32,521 nt of DNA from an uncultured bacterium (GCA_902779565.1 CACZCD010000015.1:1-32521); one strand, 5' to 3'. Positions 8,538 to 17,397 are shown, numbered from the stretch's first letter. Made by a program: numbers and translations. The notes: a model not told the origin generated them from the letters alone.

Positions 8538-8546
8538 ATTATAGCA
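8538..8546 (-). promoter_or_regulatory. Extended -10 promoter of nagB
   Basis: The minus strand reads TGC then TATAAT. There is no recognisable -35. The leader would be about 45 bases and includes AAGGA ahead of the nagB ATG. Confidence 0.55.
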
Positions 8547-8570
8547 CGCATAGACACATAATGCGAGATG

Positions 8571-9590
8571 CTACGGATCGTAACTGGGTTTCAGCGATTC
8601 AGGCGCGAGCCGCCGCACCTTCTCCAGCCATTGATCACGCTCGGCCTGCTTGTAGAATACGCCCTTCCGCCAGTTCCTCGATTCCCAGTCCCGCCTGTCG
8701 CAAATCCCAAGGCAACCACACGGCAGGTAGGCGTACCATACGGTGTCGCCCTTGGTCGCCGCAATCCCCACCTTGTCCTCGTCCTCCTCGTCAAACAGGT
8801 AGTCGTATCTGTCGGGTTCAAGAGGTCCGGCCGAGACCACAAACCGCTGCAGGAGATTTCCACTCTTCTTCCATTGCCGGAAATCAGGATAGTATTTCCA
8901 GCATGTGTCCACGCCAGTAAATTCATGCAACAGCCGACTCAGCTCCGCGCGCCCAATCTCGCGACGGAGATTCAACCAGGCATCATGGATTTCCATAGAC
9001 GCTGCGACGACTATGAGACAGCAGAACGCAGCCATAAGCACGCGTCGTATCACCCGCCACGCCTTACCCGTCCGCATGTCCTTGAGCCCCGCCTTCGCCA
9101 GCACGGCGACAAGCTCCTCCCTCTCCACGCCACGGCCCTTCCACGCGGGAACGCAGACCGACGCACCCATGCCAACAAACAGATAGAACGCATCTTCGTC
9201 AATGCGGTATTTCTTGAACTGGTTCAACGGCAGGTTCACCTTCGTCTCCCCGCAAGAATACGCAAACAGATCGTCGGTCAAGCGGTATTCAACCAAATTT
9301 GTCGTTCTTTTGCGGAGAAGCTCCAAGATGCCGCGGCGTAGATTCCAGCGCAACCCGATGCCCAGAAAGATTAACAGGAATGCAGCGAAAGAAAACATTC
9401 TCACAGCACCTGGGAGTTCTCCGACGTTGCAGACCATGCCATTCAGGAAATGTGCCACGAATCCCGCAAACGCCCAAACCACGCACACACCCGCCCACAC
9501 AAACAGGGAACGTATGAGGTCGCGATACGGACGCATCGCCAACTCCAACGCATCCTTCTCGCTCTCCTCGCAGGTGCATGTAAACAGCAT
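8571..9590 (-). CDS. Membrane protein with YcxB-like domain, function unknown
   Basis: A 339-aa protein with predicted transmembrane segments at about 30-50, 63-80 and 182-198. Between the second and third lies a cytoplasmic domain (about 85-155) in which a strand-rich segment ends KYRIDEDAFYLFVG and then CVPAWKGRG, the pattern of the YcxB-like C-terminal domain. The C-terminal 140 residues are hydrophilic, aromatic-rich and unrecognised. It starts four bases after the GH109 stop, so it is translationally linked to that gene, although it has no obvious sugar role. Its base composition looks less GC-rich than its neighbours, which could mean later acquisition. It is a real gene by coding character; function unknown. 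Confidence 0.75.
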   Translation of the reverse strand: MLFTCTCEESEKDALELAMRPYRDLIRSLFVWAGVCVVWAFAGFVAHFLNGMVCNVGELPGAVRMFSFAAFLLIFLGIGLRWNLRRGILELLRKRTTNLVEYRLTDDLFAYSCGETKVNLPLNQFKKYRIDEDAFYLFVGMGASVCVPAWKGRGVEREELVAVLAKAGLKDMRTGKAWRVIRRVLMAAFCCLIVVAASMEIHDAWLNLRREIGRAELSRLLHEFTGVDTCWKYYPDFRQWKKSGNLLQRFVVSAGPLEPDRYDYLFDEEDEDKVGIAATKGDTVWYAYLPCGCLGICDRRDWESRNWRKGVFYKQAERDQWLEKVRRLAPESLKPSYDP

Positions 9591-9594
9591 ACTC

Positions 9595-11037
9595 TTACAC
9601 GCTCATCTGGCCTTTGAGCTTGCCGACGGTGCTGAAGTCGATCTGCGAGACGTCCATCTCGGCGTCCATCAGGTTGCTGTTGCACTTCTTCTTCCATGCG
9701 CCACGCGTGAAGTCGGGGAAGTCAAGCGTTGCGGAGCGGTTCCGCGCGCTGCGCTCGGAAAGCTCGCACACCGCGCACCAGGATGCGAGGTCATACACGT
9801 CCATGTCAAGCGGGAGCCCCTTCTGCAGGCAGTACGACCAGCGGAGATCCATCATGAAGTCCATGCCGCCGTGTCCACCGGCTTTCTTCGCAATCTCGCC
9901 GAGCGCCTTCTGCAACGGATGCATGTACTTCTCCTTTATCTCCTGCGTGGCCTTCTCGTCGAAAAGGTGATGTCCACCCTTCTTCGGCCATTCGTCCTTG
10001 CCCTCAAGGAATATCTCGAACCGAGGATAGCTGCGCAGGACGCCCTTCGTGCCAGCAATGAGGTTCAGGCGCGAATACGGGCGCGGACTCGTCACATCAT
10101 GCTGGAGCATGATCGTGCGGCCGAGTGCGGTGCGGATGGTGGTGACGTTCATGTCCGCCATCGCGAAGCGCTGCGCGCGGCCCGGATTGCCTGCCGGAAG
10201 CGTTGCCGCCGCGAAAGTCTCGTAGCCCTTCTGCACGCCGTCCACGGAGACGAGGTAGTCGAACCGGTCACCGCGGTTTATGCCCATGTCGAGGGCAATC
10301 GGGCCGAGTCCGTGCGTCGGATACTGGTTGCCGGCGTGGAGCTCGTTCCAGTGGTTGCGCCAGCGCTCCCACTGCGAGTCGTTGAAGATCTGCCAGCGGC
10401 GGTCGTGGATGTACGCGCCCTCGCCGTGGAGGAGTTCGCCGAGCATCCCGAGCTTGCAGAGGTTGAGCGCCAGCATCTCCTGTTCGCCGTAGCAGCAGTT
10501 CTCGAGCTGCATGCAGTGTCGCTTCACGCGCTCCGCCGTCTCGACGAGCGCCCAGCAGTCGTCCAGATAGAGCGCGCTCGGCACCTCGATGAACGTGTGT
10601 TTGCCCGCGTTCAGCGCGTAGAGCGAGACCCTCGCGTGCGCGTTCCACGAGGTCGTATTATACACCACGTCCACCTGCGGAAGATCACAGAGGCGCTTGA
10701 ACTCCTCGTCGCTGCCGGTGAACGAAAGAGGCTTCCGGCCCGTCTTCTCCTCGACCGCCTTCACCGCCCGCTCGGCGCATTCCGGACGTATGTCGCACAC
10801 AGCGACCACCTCGATGCCGGGGATGGACGGAAGCCTTCTCACCGCGCCGGTACCGCGTGCACCGCAACCCACCACGCCCACGCGGATCCGCTTCATCGGC
10901 GCACAGCGGAAGTTGCGCATCGGCGCACCGCCGCCCTCACCCGCGCCGCCGGCCGCGCTCGCGCAGCCCGTCGTGACGCCAACGGCACCCGCCGCCATCG
11001 CCATGCCCTTCAGAAATTCACGTCTGTTCGATTCCAT
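9595..11037 (-). CDS. Gfo/Idh/MocA-fold glycosidase, GH109 type (alpha-N-acetylgalactosaminidase-like)
   Basis: A 480-aa protein with a Tat signal (NRREFLKG) and a possible lipobox (VTTGC), so it is predicted to be exported and perhaps lipid-anchored. The NAD-binding Rossmann fold starts at RVGVVGCGARG. The segments MQLENCCYGEQEMLALNL, GELLHGEGAYIHD and YPTHGLGPIALDMGINRGD match the GH109 family. Those enzymes hydrolyse alpha-N-acetylgalactosaminides by a redox-assisted mechanism with tightly bound NAD. Many GH109-like proteins have other or untested substrates, so specificity is inferred. It has a good ribosome site (GAGAGGAG). It lies 46 bases after the GDPD gene and 4 bases before the YcxB-like gene, in one unit. 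Confidence 0.88.
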   Translation of the reverse strand: MESNRREFLKGMAMAAGAVGVTTGCASAAGGAGEGGGAPMRNFRCAPMKRIRVGVVGCGARGTGAVRRLPSIPGIEVVAVCDIRPECAERAVKAVEEKTGRKPLSFTGSDEEFKRLCDLPQVDVVYNTTSWNAHARVSLYALNAGKHTFIEVPSALYLDDCWALVETAERVKRHCMQLENCCYGEQEMLALNLCKLGMLGELLHGEGAYIHDRRWQIFNDSQWERWRNHWNELHAGNQYPTHGLGPIALDMGINRGDRFDYLVSVDGVQKGYETFAAATLPAGNPGRAQRFAMADMNVTTIRTALGRTIMLQHDVTSPRPYSRLNLIAGTKGVLRSYPRFEIFLEGKDEWPKKGGHHLFDEKATQEIKEKYMHPLQKALGEIAKKAGGHGGMDFMMDLRWSYCLQKGLPLDMDVYDLASWCAVCELSERSARNRSATLDFPDFTRGAWKKKCNSNLMDAEMDVSQIDFSTVGKLKGQMSV

Positions 11038-11083
11038 GATCCGTCTCCTCTCGTTTTAGTGTAAAGGTTTTGCGTGTGACATC

Positions 11084-11938
11084 TCACTTGCCCTGATACT
11101 CGTCCAAGAGTTTCTTGGCACAGTTCGTCGTGACCGTCTGCGCACCGCGCGCAAACGCCAGCTTCGCCCGCTCAAGATCATCGATCGTCCAGACATGGAC
11201 CTCGAATCCCGCCGCCTTGATGGTCTTGACGAACTCCTCGGTGATAACATCCGGGTTGAAGCTGATGTCAACCCCGTCCGCGCCGAGTTCCTTGAGCTTG
11301 GCGATGATTTCATCCGCCGTTTTGTTGCGAATGGGCTTTCCGTCCTTGCCGCGAACGACCGGACCGGTAAGCCAGTAGGCCTTGTACTCCGGCATCTGGC
11401 GCTTGAGCTCCGCGCAGATCGCCTCCCCAAACGTGATGAACAGCACATTCTTCGGCGTGGCCTTCGTCTGCTTCGCGAACGCATCCTTGATGTAGGGTAC
11501 CCATTCCGGATTGTTGCCCTTCACCTCCACATAGATGTAGCGCCCATCGCGCGCAAGCGCCAGCACCTCCTCCAAAAGCGCCGGACGCGTGGGATCGAAG
11601 CGAGAGCCCTTCCACTTGCCCCAGCCGCCGACGTTCACCTTGGAGACCGTCTCCTCCCAGCTTGCCGCCGTGCACTTCTCCTTGTGCGCACCGTCCGTGG
11701 TACGCGCCAGATTGCCATCATGGAACGTGAAGAGGCGCTTGTCCTTCGAGAGATAGATGTCGCATTCGAAGCCGAAGCCGCGATCCACGGCCATGCGGTA
11801 GGCCGGCAATGTGTTCTCGGGCGCGTCCTTCGACTCGCCGCGGTGGCAGATCAGCGTATCGTACGCGGGTTTCTTCGCCGTTGCGCAACCCGCCCAAAAA
11901 GCTGCGCCGACAGCGGCCAACAGCATCAACTTGTTCAT
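11084..11938 (-). CDS. Glycerophosphodiester phosphodiesterase, lipoprotein
   Basis: A 284-aa TIM-barrel enzyme of the GDPD family, which splits glycerophosphodiesters to glycerol-3-phosphate and an alcohol. The lipobox FWAGC (C18) predicts a lipid-anchored envelope location. Catalytic and metal residues are all visible: H32-R33, PENT at 40-43, E58 and D60 in FECDIY, H73-D74 in FHDGN, and EVKG in the middle. It is first in a unit with the GH109 gene and the YcxB-like gene, with a promoter at 11970-11978 and a GAGAGGAG ribosome site. Possible jobs are scavenging lipid head groups or cleaving glycerophosphoryl decorations on glycans; sequence cannot separate these. Confidence 0.92.
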   Translation of the reverse strand: MNKLMLLAAVGAAFWAGCATAKKPAYDTLICHRGESKDAPENTLPAYRMAVDRGFGFECDIYLSKDKRLFTFHDGNLARTTDGAHKEKCTAASWEETVSKVNVGGWGKWKGSRFDPTRPALLEEVLALARDGRYIYVEVKGNNPEWVPYIKDAFAKQTKATPKNVLFITFGEAICAELKRQMPEYKAYWLTGPVVRGKDGKPIRNKTADEIIAKLKELGADGVDISFNPDVITEEFVKTIKAAGFEVHVWTIDDLERAKLAFARGAQTVTTNCAKKLLDEYQGK

Positions 11939-11969
11939 TTTTCTTTCTCCTCTCTTTTGGTTGCCGACT

Positions 11970-11978
11970 ATTATACCA
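11970..11978 (-). promoter_or_regulatory. Extended -10 promoter of the GDPD-GH109 unit
   Basis: The minus strand reads GTGTGG then TATAAT. The leader would be about 25 bases. The inverted repeat at 11981-11997 sits immediately upstream, over the spacer and -35 area, a position suited to an operator. Confidence 0.6.
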
Positions 11979-11980
11979 CA

Positions 11981-11997
11981 CCTCGGGAAATCCGAGG
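11981..11997. promoter_or_regulatory. Inverted repeat upstream of the GDPD promoter
   Basis: CCTCGG and CCGAGG are separated by 5 bases and abut the extended -10 element. With no U-tract on either side it looks more like an operator or an RNA hairpin at the end of the upstream gene than a classic terminator. Confidence 0.3.
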
Positions 11998-12012
11998 CCC
12001 CAAAAACTTACT

Positions 12013-12027
12013 GGATTAGCCTAACCC
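12013..12027. promoter_or_regulatory. 15-base near-palindrome, operator-like
   Basis: GGATTAG-C-CTAACCC is symmetric except for one position. It lies in the 114-base gap between the SGNH-fusion gene and the GDPD gene, about 35 bases upstream of the GDPD -10. The single-base centre argues against an RNA hairpin and for a dimeric regulator site; this is inference only. Confidence 0.25.
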
Positions 12028-12052
12028 ATTTTTACGCAAGCGGCCAGAAATC

Positions 12053-14641
12053 TCATTTCAGCCAATCCGCGAAAGAAGGAAGTACAACCTTCGTCTCCTC
12101 GACGAAAAAGCCCGCATAGCGCTTGGCGCCGGCCTTCGTCGTATGCGTGCAGTCCTTGCCGTCCACCGACACCATGTATCCGGCTCTCGCCTTATCCTTG
12201 CCGCGCGCAATCAGATCGGCGCACGTGCGGGCGTAGAGATCGATCACAGGCGCCTTGAGCGCCGCGGCCACCTCCTTCATCGCATCGGCGTAGGTCGTAA
12301 GCCCGCGGCTGGCGGAATACGTGCCGTCCTTCTTGAACGTACAGGTGGCGACCGGCGTGACGAAGAGCGGATTTGCGCCTTTCGCGCGCACCTCTTCCGC
12401 GAATCGCGTCAGATTGCGGCGGAAGTCTTCCACAGTGACGCTCCGGTCGGTGTTCCCGCTGCTGTCGTTGTGCCCGAACGAGATCACCACCCAATCGCCG
12501 GGACGCGTCTTTGCCATCGCCTCGTGCCAGTAGTCTCCGGCACGGAACGTGCGCGTGGAGGTGCCGCCGCGCGCGGTGTTCACCACGGCGATGTTGTCCT
12601 TCAGGGAGGGACGCAGCTGTTCGCCCCACGATCCACGACCGAGCCGCTCGCCGCCGGCGTCAAGAAGCGAATCACCGGCAAAGACGAGATGCGGCTTGCT
12701 GTCCGTCAGGTGCACGAGCGCGCAGCCGAGCGGCTCCATCACGACATCCAGTGTATCACCATCCTCCAGATCGACGCCTTCGCCCATCTCCAGAAATCCG
12801 CGCTCAAACCGTTCGGAGAGCTTCAGCTTCGCCCGTGCGCCTTCGCCAAGCGCATTCACCACGAGCACGAACGATTCGCCGCCCATCCGCCAGCTGCGCA
12901 CAAGCAACTTGCTCTGCCGCGGCAAGGTCACCTTCACCGGTTCCTCCACGGAGAGGAGCACCGGCAGGAACTTGCGAACCTCCGTCGAGACGCGCTTGAG
13001 CAGGTTGTAGTTGCGGTCGTAGTCCTTTATCTTGTTCGGCTCGCGGAAGTGATTGTAGCCGTAGTACCAGATGCCGCGCGCGCCGCCGACAATCGCCTGC
13101 CACGTCATGTTCCTCAGCTCGCCGAACGTCGGGAAGTGCGGCGTGGGCATTCCGGGGCCCATGCGGAACCAGTTCCAGTCCATCGCCTGGATCACCACCG
13201 AGAACGGCTTCACGCCGGTGGCGCCGCGCTTGAGGTCCACAAGCCAGTCGGACACCTGGCTGACCGGCCAGCGCCCGATCGGATACGGGTCGATTCCACA
13301 GTCGTCGAAGCAGTCGAGGAATCCGCGCACGAACTCCGGATGGTCGAACACGGACTGCGTGGGATGGGTGGGGTCGAACGTTTCGAACAGCTTCTGCTGC
13401 TTCACCATCTTCGGCCGGAGCGCGGGCCGCGGCTCGTCGTTCAGGTACCACGCCAGCAGCTCGGGCCGGTACTTGCCGGTCGTCTCGATGCGGTTCGTGA
13501 GGAAGTTGTACTGGTCCTCGTAGCTTTTCCAGCCGCGGTTCATGGTGAAGCGCTCGCCATAATAGAGGTTGCCGATGCTACGGATGATCTTGAGCCCGTT
13601 TGTGCGGCAGTAGTCCCACACGCCGTTGTCCGGGTTGCCGCCCGTCCTGATCGCGTTGAAGCCGGCCTCGACCGCGGCCGGTATCACCTCCTTCGTGAGC
13701 TTGTTCTCGCCCACGGACAAGGGGAAGAACGGCTTGCCGTTTACGATCCAGCGGCCGTGCTCGTCGAACCACACCTTATACTCCTTCGGTCGCGCGTCGA
13801 GGCGCGTGAACGCGCGTTCCGCACGCCCGAGCAGCTGCCCGCCGGACCCCATCAGCTCGAAAACCATCGTCTGCGTGCCTCTTGCGATGTCATTGATGTC
13901 CACCGTGAGGAATGCGGTCTCGGCATCCAGACTTTCCGCCGCCTTTCGCGTTTCGCCGCCTTTCGCGTTCCTGTAGATGAACGTCGCCTTGCCGCCTTTC
14001 GCCTCGTCCTCCGTCAGGTTGAGCGCGGCGGCGAGGCGCACCTTCCCCGTCCACGCCTTGTCGCGGTAGGCCGACGTCACGAGCCGCTCCACCTTCGGCG
14101 GAATGTACTCCTCCACCTTCGCGTCGGAGAACCACGCCTTTCCGTTAAGTCCGCTGCACACGCAGATCAGGAAACGGGCGTTTTTCGTCCAGAGCGGCAC
14201 CTCCATGATGTACTCCCGCAGCTCGTACCACTCGTTCCACGTGCCCTGCATCCCGTGCGTGAAGTAGCCGCACGTCCGCTGCCCCTTCGCGTCCAACCCC
14301 ACAAGGCACAGCTGCACGCCGAGCGGCCTCTTGATCGCCGTCGGGAACTTCAGGTTCTCGTGGTGCACCTTCACCGAATAGACGTACTTCTTGCCTGGCT
14401 CCAGTGTAAGCATCTGGATGGGCGACGCATGGGCCTTGCCGTCGTTGCTCTCGAACACCATCGCGTTCAAGCCGTCCACGCCCTCACCCTTCGCGAGCCG
14501 CCACACCTTTTGGTCGTAACCGCTCCAGCCGACAGGCGTCCCGTCCGCGTCGAGTTCCACGAACGATCCATTCTTCAGCAGATTCTCCCCGCCGTACGCG
14601 ACAGCGCAGGTCAGAACCGCAAGCGATGCGAGTTTTTTCAT
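12053..14641 (-). CDS. Secreted glycosidase-like protein fused to a C-terminal SGNH esterase
   Basis: An 862-aa protein with a Sec signal (about 1-17) and AAGGGG ahead of the ATG. Residues about 18-180 form a carbohydrate-binding-like beta-sandwich (starts ENLLKNGSF), followed by a second beta domain. A clan-A-like TIM barrel spans about 288-560: WYLNDEP at 398-404 puts an acid/base Glu at 403. A beta domain spans about 565-645. Residues 650-862 are an SGNH hydrolase of the rhamnogalacturonan acetylesterase type: GDS at 657-659, GG at 692-693, GHND at 723-726 and D830-x-x-H833. One polypeptide could thus remove acetyl groups and cleave a polysaccharide. It follows another glycosidase gene by about 80 bases. 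The glycan substrate is unknown. Confidence 0.85.
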   Translation of the reverse strand: MKKLASLAVLTCAVAYGGENLLKNGSFVELDADGTPVGWSGYDQKVWRLAKGEGVDGLNAMVFESNDGKAHASPIQMLTLEPGKKYVYSVKVHHENLKFPTAIKRPLGVQLCLVGLDAKGQRTCGYFTHGMQGTWNEWYELREYIMEVPLWTKNARFLICVCSGLNGKAWFSDAKVEEYIPPKVERLVTSAYRDKAWTGKVRLAAALNLTEDEAKGGKATFIYRNAKGGETRKAAESLDAETAFLTVDINDIARGTQTMVFELMGSGGQLLGRAERAFTRLDARPKEYKVWFDEHGRWIVNGKPFFPLSVGENKLTKEVIPAAVEAGFNAIRTGGNPDNGVWDYCRTNGLKIIRSIGNLYYGERFTMNRGWKSYEDQYNFLTNRIETTGKYRPELLAWYLNDEPRPALRPKMVKQQKLFETFDPTHPTQSVFDHPEFVRGFLDCFDDCGIDPYPIGRWPVSQVSDWLVDLKRGATGVKPFSVVIQAMDWNWFRMGPGMPTPHFPTFGELRNMTWQAIVGGARGIWYYGYNHFREPNKIKDYDRNYNLLKRVSTEVRKFLPVLLSVEEPVKVTLPRQSKLLVRSWRMGGESFVLVVNALGEGARAKLKLSERFERGFLEMGEGVDLEDGDTLDVVMEPLGCALVHLTDSKPHLVFAGDSLLDAGGERLGRGSWGEQLRPSLKDNIAVVNTARGGTSTRTFRAGDYWHEAMAKTRPGDWVVISFGHNDSSGNTDRSVTVEDFRRNLTRFAEEVRAKGANPLFVTPVATCTFKKDGTYSASRGLTTYADAMKEVAAALKAPVIDLYARTCADLIARGKDKARAGYMVSVDGKDCTHTTKAGAKRYAGFFVEETKVVLPSFADWLK

Positions 14642-14722
14642 GTCATATCCCCTTTTCCGTTACCATATCAAGAACCTGAAAGTCCCAGTGCCAGTCCAAT
14701 GACAGGAATGAACTTCATGTGG

Positions 14723-17335
14723 CTATCTTCCCCTGACGGCGATTTCGTACCACACGGTGCGATAGGCGGGGCCGATCGCAATGACGGCATGGCCCGCCGC
14801 GTCGGTCGTGACGGGCACCTCCGCCTTCGGTTCGCCGCGTTCGTCGAGCGCGCGGCAGGTGGTCTTCGCCGCCGGCGCGGGCAGCGTGATCGTGGCGGGA
14901 ATGCCCTCGTTCACCGTCGGGCCGTGGCCCCAGTCGCCGTCGCGGCAGGAGATCGTGCCGTTGCCGTGGTCCGTGAACTTCGCGCCGCCGTTGTGGCAGA
15001 GCCCCGTCGCCGCAAGGAGGATGCGGGCGGGACGCCCTTCCGCGCCGAAGCCCGTCGCGTCATGCGAGGTCAGCGAGATGGTCGCCCAGCCGAGCTTCGT
15101 CTTGCCCACTGCCAGCTTCACGCCGCCGAGGTCGAACGTGCGACCCTTCGGGAAGCCCGTGAAGAGCTTCGTGTTCGGCGTGTCGACTGTCCACACGCCC
15201 GCCTCGGGGATCTCGCAGTTCCACGTGAGCTCGCCCGTGTCGCTCACGATGACGGATTTCTGTGGCGCGATGGGGTCATCGCGCCCTGCCTCTTTCGTCC
15301 GGCCCGTCACGTCTACGGCCACGTGGTGCACGAGGCCCAGCTCCGAGGGCAGTTTGCCACCGGAAGCCTGCGTGATGCCCTGGTTCACGTGGCGTCCCTT
15401 CACCAGCCGATCGAAGTACTCCGCGTAGGGCAGGTTCGCCACCACCTGCGTGGCGCTCTCCTTCACGTCGCCGCGCAGGTAGATCGCCGCGCAGGCGGGG
15501 AAGTGCGCGAGCACGTCCGTGCGCGCCGCGATGCTGAAGAAGTACTCGTTATGGTCGGGTTCGGCGTTCTGCCGGTTGTTGTAGGAATACTCGAACACGC
15601 CGTCCCAGCCCTGCAGCGCGCCGTATGCGCGTAGCATCGGCTGTCCCTCCGCGCCATAGTAGATCGGATAGGGATGGTTGTACTCGCTGATCGTGTAGGG
15701 TTTGCCCGCCACGCGCTCTCCCGCGAGGCCGAGGATGCAGCCGCCGCGCGCGTTCACCATCGCCTTGTTGCGGATCGTCCAGTCCTTCCGCACGCGCGGA
15801 TGGCACCAGTAGGCATGTTTGTCCACGAAGTCCATCTCCGCCTGCAGGTGCGGCGGCGAGTAGCCAAGCTGGGTGGCGGAGACGGGCGCCTCGAGGCCGA
15901 GGTCCTTCTGCAGGTAGTCGCGCATGCCCGTCCAGTAGGCGTGCTCGGTGTCGCAGAGGAACTGGTAGAAGTCGCGCGTTATCGCCGGCGCAGCGCAGCC
16001 GCGCGCCGACACAATCGGGATCTCGCCGTTCTCGAGCGAGAGGCCGGAAATGTCCATCGACGCACCGCCCGTCTTGAACGAGAGGTCGTCGATCTCGTAC
16101 ACGCCCTCCTCGAAACGCGTGAACTGGATCTCGGCCTTTTCAACGGTGTCGGCGGCGTAGAACGAGAACGTGTTCGTCGTCCACGCCATCGTCGGCTCGA
16201 TCCGCGTGAGGACGCCCAGCGACGACCAGCCCTTCCGGCGGTCGGCCACGGCGAAACCCACCTCACCCCCCTTGCCCTTCGTCCGGCGGATGCGGAACGA
16301 AACGGTGTACGGCATGTCCTTCTCCACGGCGACGCGGCGGTAGATTTTGGGGAACAGCTCGTTGCCCTTCTGCGTCACCGTCACGCGCAACGCCCCGTCC
16401 ACCGCGCCGACCTTCGCCTGCGCGCGGCCCTTGTCGAGGATCCACGTCCTGCCGTCCGGCGCCACGACGCCGTCAAACGTCCCCTCGGCGATCATCTCGT
16501 CGCCGAGCGGCTGCATCTGCTGCTTCCACGCTGCCTGCAGCTTCTCGTTTCCGCCGTACTTCTTCAGGAGCCAGTCGTTCCACTGGTTGCGGAACACGGT
16601 CGCGTACGGTTCGCCCAGACGGTCCATCGCGCCGTTCAGGTACTCGCGCCAGAGCGCGTCCTCGTTGTTGAGCTCCACCACGGCCACCACGGGGTCCTTG
16701 AGGTAGCTCATCCCCGTGTAGGGGTTCACGTGCGAGAGGAGCTCGCGGGCGTACTCCTTCTCCATCTCGATAATGCGCGGGTCGAATTGGTCCGCGCCCT
16801 TGTTCGCCCACGGCGTGCCGGGCGCGAAGCCGTCGCGCGCGTCGAGCGTGCGCGCCACGTGCAGGTTCATGTCCACGTAGATGCCGCGCTTCTTGAACTG
16901 CGCGAGCAGGTAGTCCTGCCGGTCGCGCCGCTCGGCGTCAAACTGCCGCCGCGTGCGAAAGTCCTCCGTGAGGATGCCCTGCTCGTGCGGCAGCATGAAC
17001 GTGCCGTAGGAGCTGTCAAAGTAGTGGAGGCGCACGCAGTTGATGCCGAAGCGCGCGAGGCGCGCCGCAAGACGCTCCGCCTCCTCGTGCGTGGGGAAGT
17101 TGGCGGGGCCAGTAAGGTTCGTCGCGTGCAGGCGCACGCGCCCCCTGTCGTTCACGAAATGGCCGTCCTTCACGCGGATACGCCCGTGCTTCCCGGCCGG
17201 CGCATCCAGCAGATGGCTCATGTTCACCACGTTTTCGGGCGCGTCGTACGACGGCACGAACGGGAACATCCCGTCGTCCGCCGCGCACGCCATTCCGGCC
17301 GTCAGGACCGCCATCGCCAGCATCTTCGTCCTCAT
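14723..17335 (-). CDS. Secreted GH5-like (clan GH-A) glycoside hydrolase with inserted binding domain
   Basis: The ATG at 17335 is chosen because GAAGGAAGG lies nine bases upstream and the protein then opens with a signal peptide (to about residue 18, MACAAD); an upstream TTG adds nine charged residues. The 870-aa product has a TIM barrel whose first half (about 50-290) contains VVELNNED, placing the acid/base Glu at 225. The second half (about 440-620) contains TISEYNHP, placing the nucleophile at 551. Between them, at about 290-425, sits a beta-sandwich like CBM4/9 modules, inserted in the barrel. The C-terminus is beta-sandwich (about 690-870). This arrangement is typical of clan GH-A endo- or exo-glycosidases; specificity is unknown. 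It has its own promoter. Confidence 0.85.
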   Translation of the reverse strand: MRTKMLAMAVLTAGMACAADDGMFPFVPSYDAPENVVNMSHLLDAPAGKHGRIRVKDGHFVNDRGRVRLHATNLTGPANFPTHEEAERLAARLARFGINCVRLHYFDSSYGTFMLPHEQGILTEDFRTRRQFDAERRDRQDYLLAQFKKRGIYVDMNLHVARTLDARDGFAPGTPWANKGADQFDPRIIEMEKEYARELLSHVNPYTGMSYLKDPVVAVVELNNEDALWREYLNGAMDRLGEPYATVFRNQWNDWLLKKYGGNEKLQAAWKQQMQPLGDEMIAEGTFDGVVAPDGRTWILDKGRAQAKVGAVDGALRVTVTQKGNELFPKIYRRVAVEKDMPYTVSFRIRRTKGKGGEVGFAVADRRKGWSSLGVLTRIEPTMAWTTNTFSFYAADTVEKAEIQFTRFEEGVYEIDDLSFKTGGASMDISGLSLENGEIPIVSARGCAAPAITRDFYQFLCDTEHAYWTGMRDYLQKDLGLEAPVSATQLGYSPPHLQAEMDFVDKHAYWCHPRVRKDWTIRNKAMVNARGGCILGLAGERVAGKPYTISEYNHPYPIYYGAEGQPMLRAYGALQGWDGVFEYSYNNRQNAEPDHNEYFFSIAARTDVLAHFPACAAIYLRGDVKESATQVVANLPYAEYFDRLVKGRHVNQGITQASGGKLPSELGLVHHVAVDVTGRTKEAGRDDPIAPQKSVIVSDTGELTWNCEIPEAGVWTVDTPNTKLFTGFPKGRTFDLGGVKLAVGKTKLGWATISLTSHDATGFGAEGRPARILLAATGLCHNGGAKFTDHGNGTISCRDGDWGHGPTVNEGIPATITLPAPAAKTTCRALDERGEPKAEVPVTTDAAGHAVIAIGPAYRTVWYEIAVRGR

Positions 17336-17361
17336 GCCATCATTCCTTCCTTCAAGCCGCA

Positions 17362-17370
17362 ATTATACCA
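17362..17370 (-). promoter_or_regulatory. Extended -10 promoter of the GH5-like gene
   Basis: The minus strand reads TTTATGG then TATAAT, identical over 13 bases to the promoter at 3606-3614. The leader is about 20 bases and contains GAAGGAAGG. There is no clear -35. Confidence 0.6.
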
Positions 17371-17397
17371 TAAAGTTGATTGACCGCTTCCGCTCAA

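Noticed and set aside
9595-11037. Plain Gfo/Idh/MocA sugar dehydrogenase
   Set aside because: The Tat signal and the LENCCYGEQEM, GEGAYIHD and YPTHGLGPIA segments fit the GH109 glycosidase branch better.
12143-15634. A 1163-codon plus-strand open frame
   Set aside because: It spans two well-supported minus-strand glycosidase genes and their spacer, is Arg/His/Ala-rich with no domains, and is typical of antisense shadows in GC-rich DNA.
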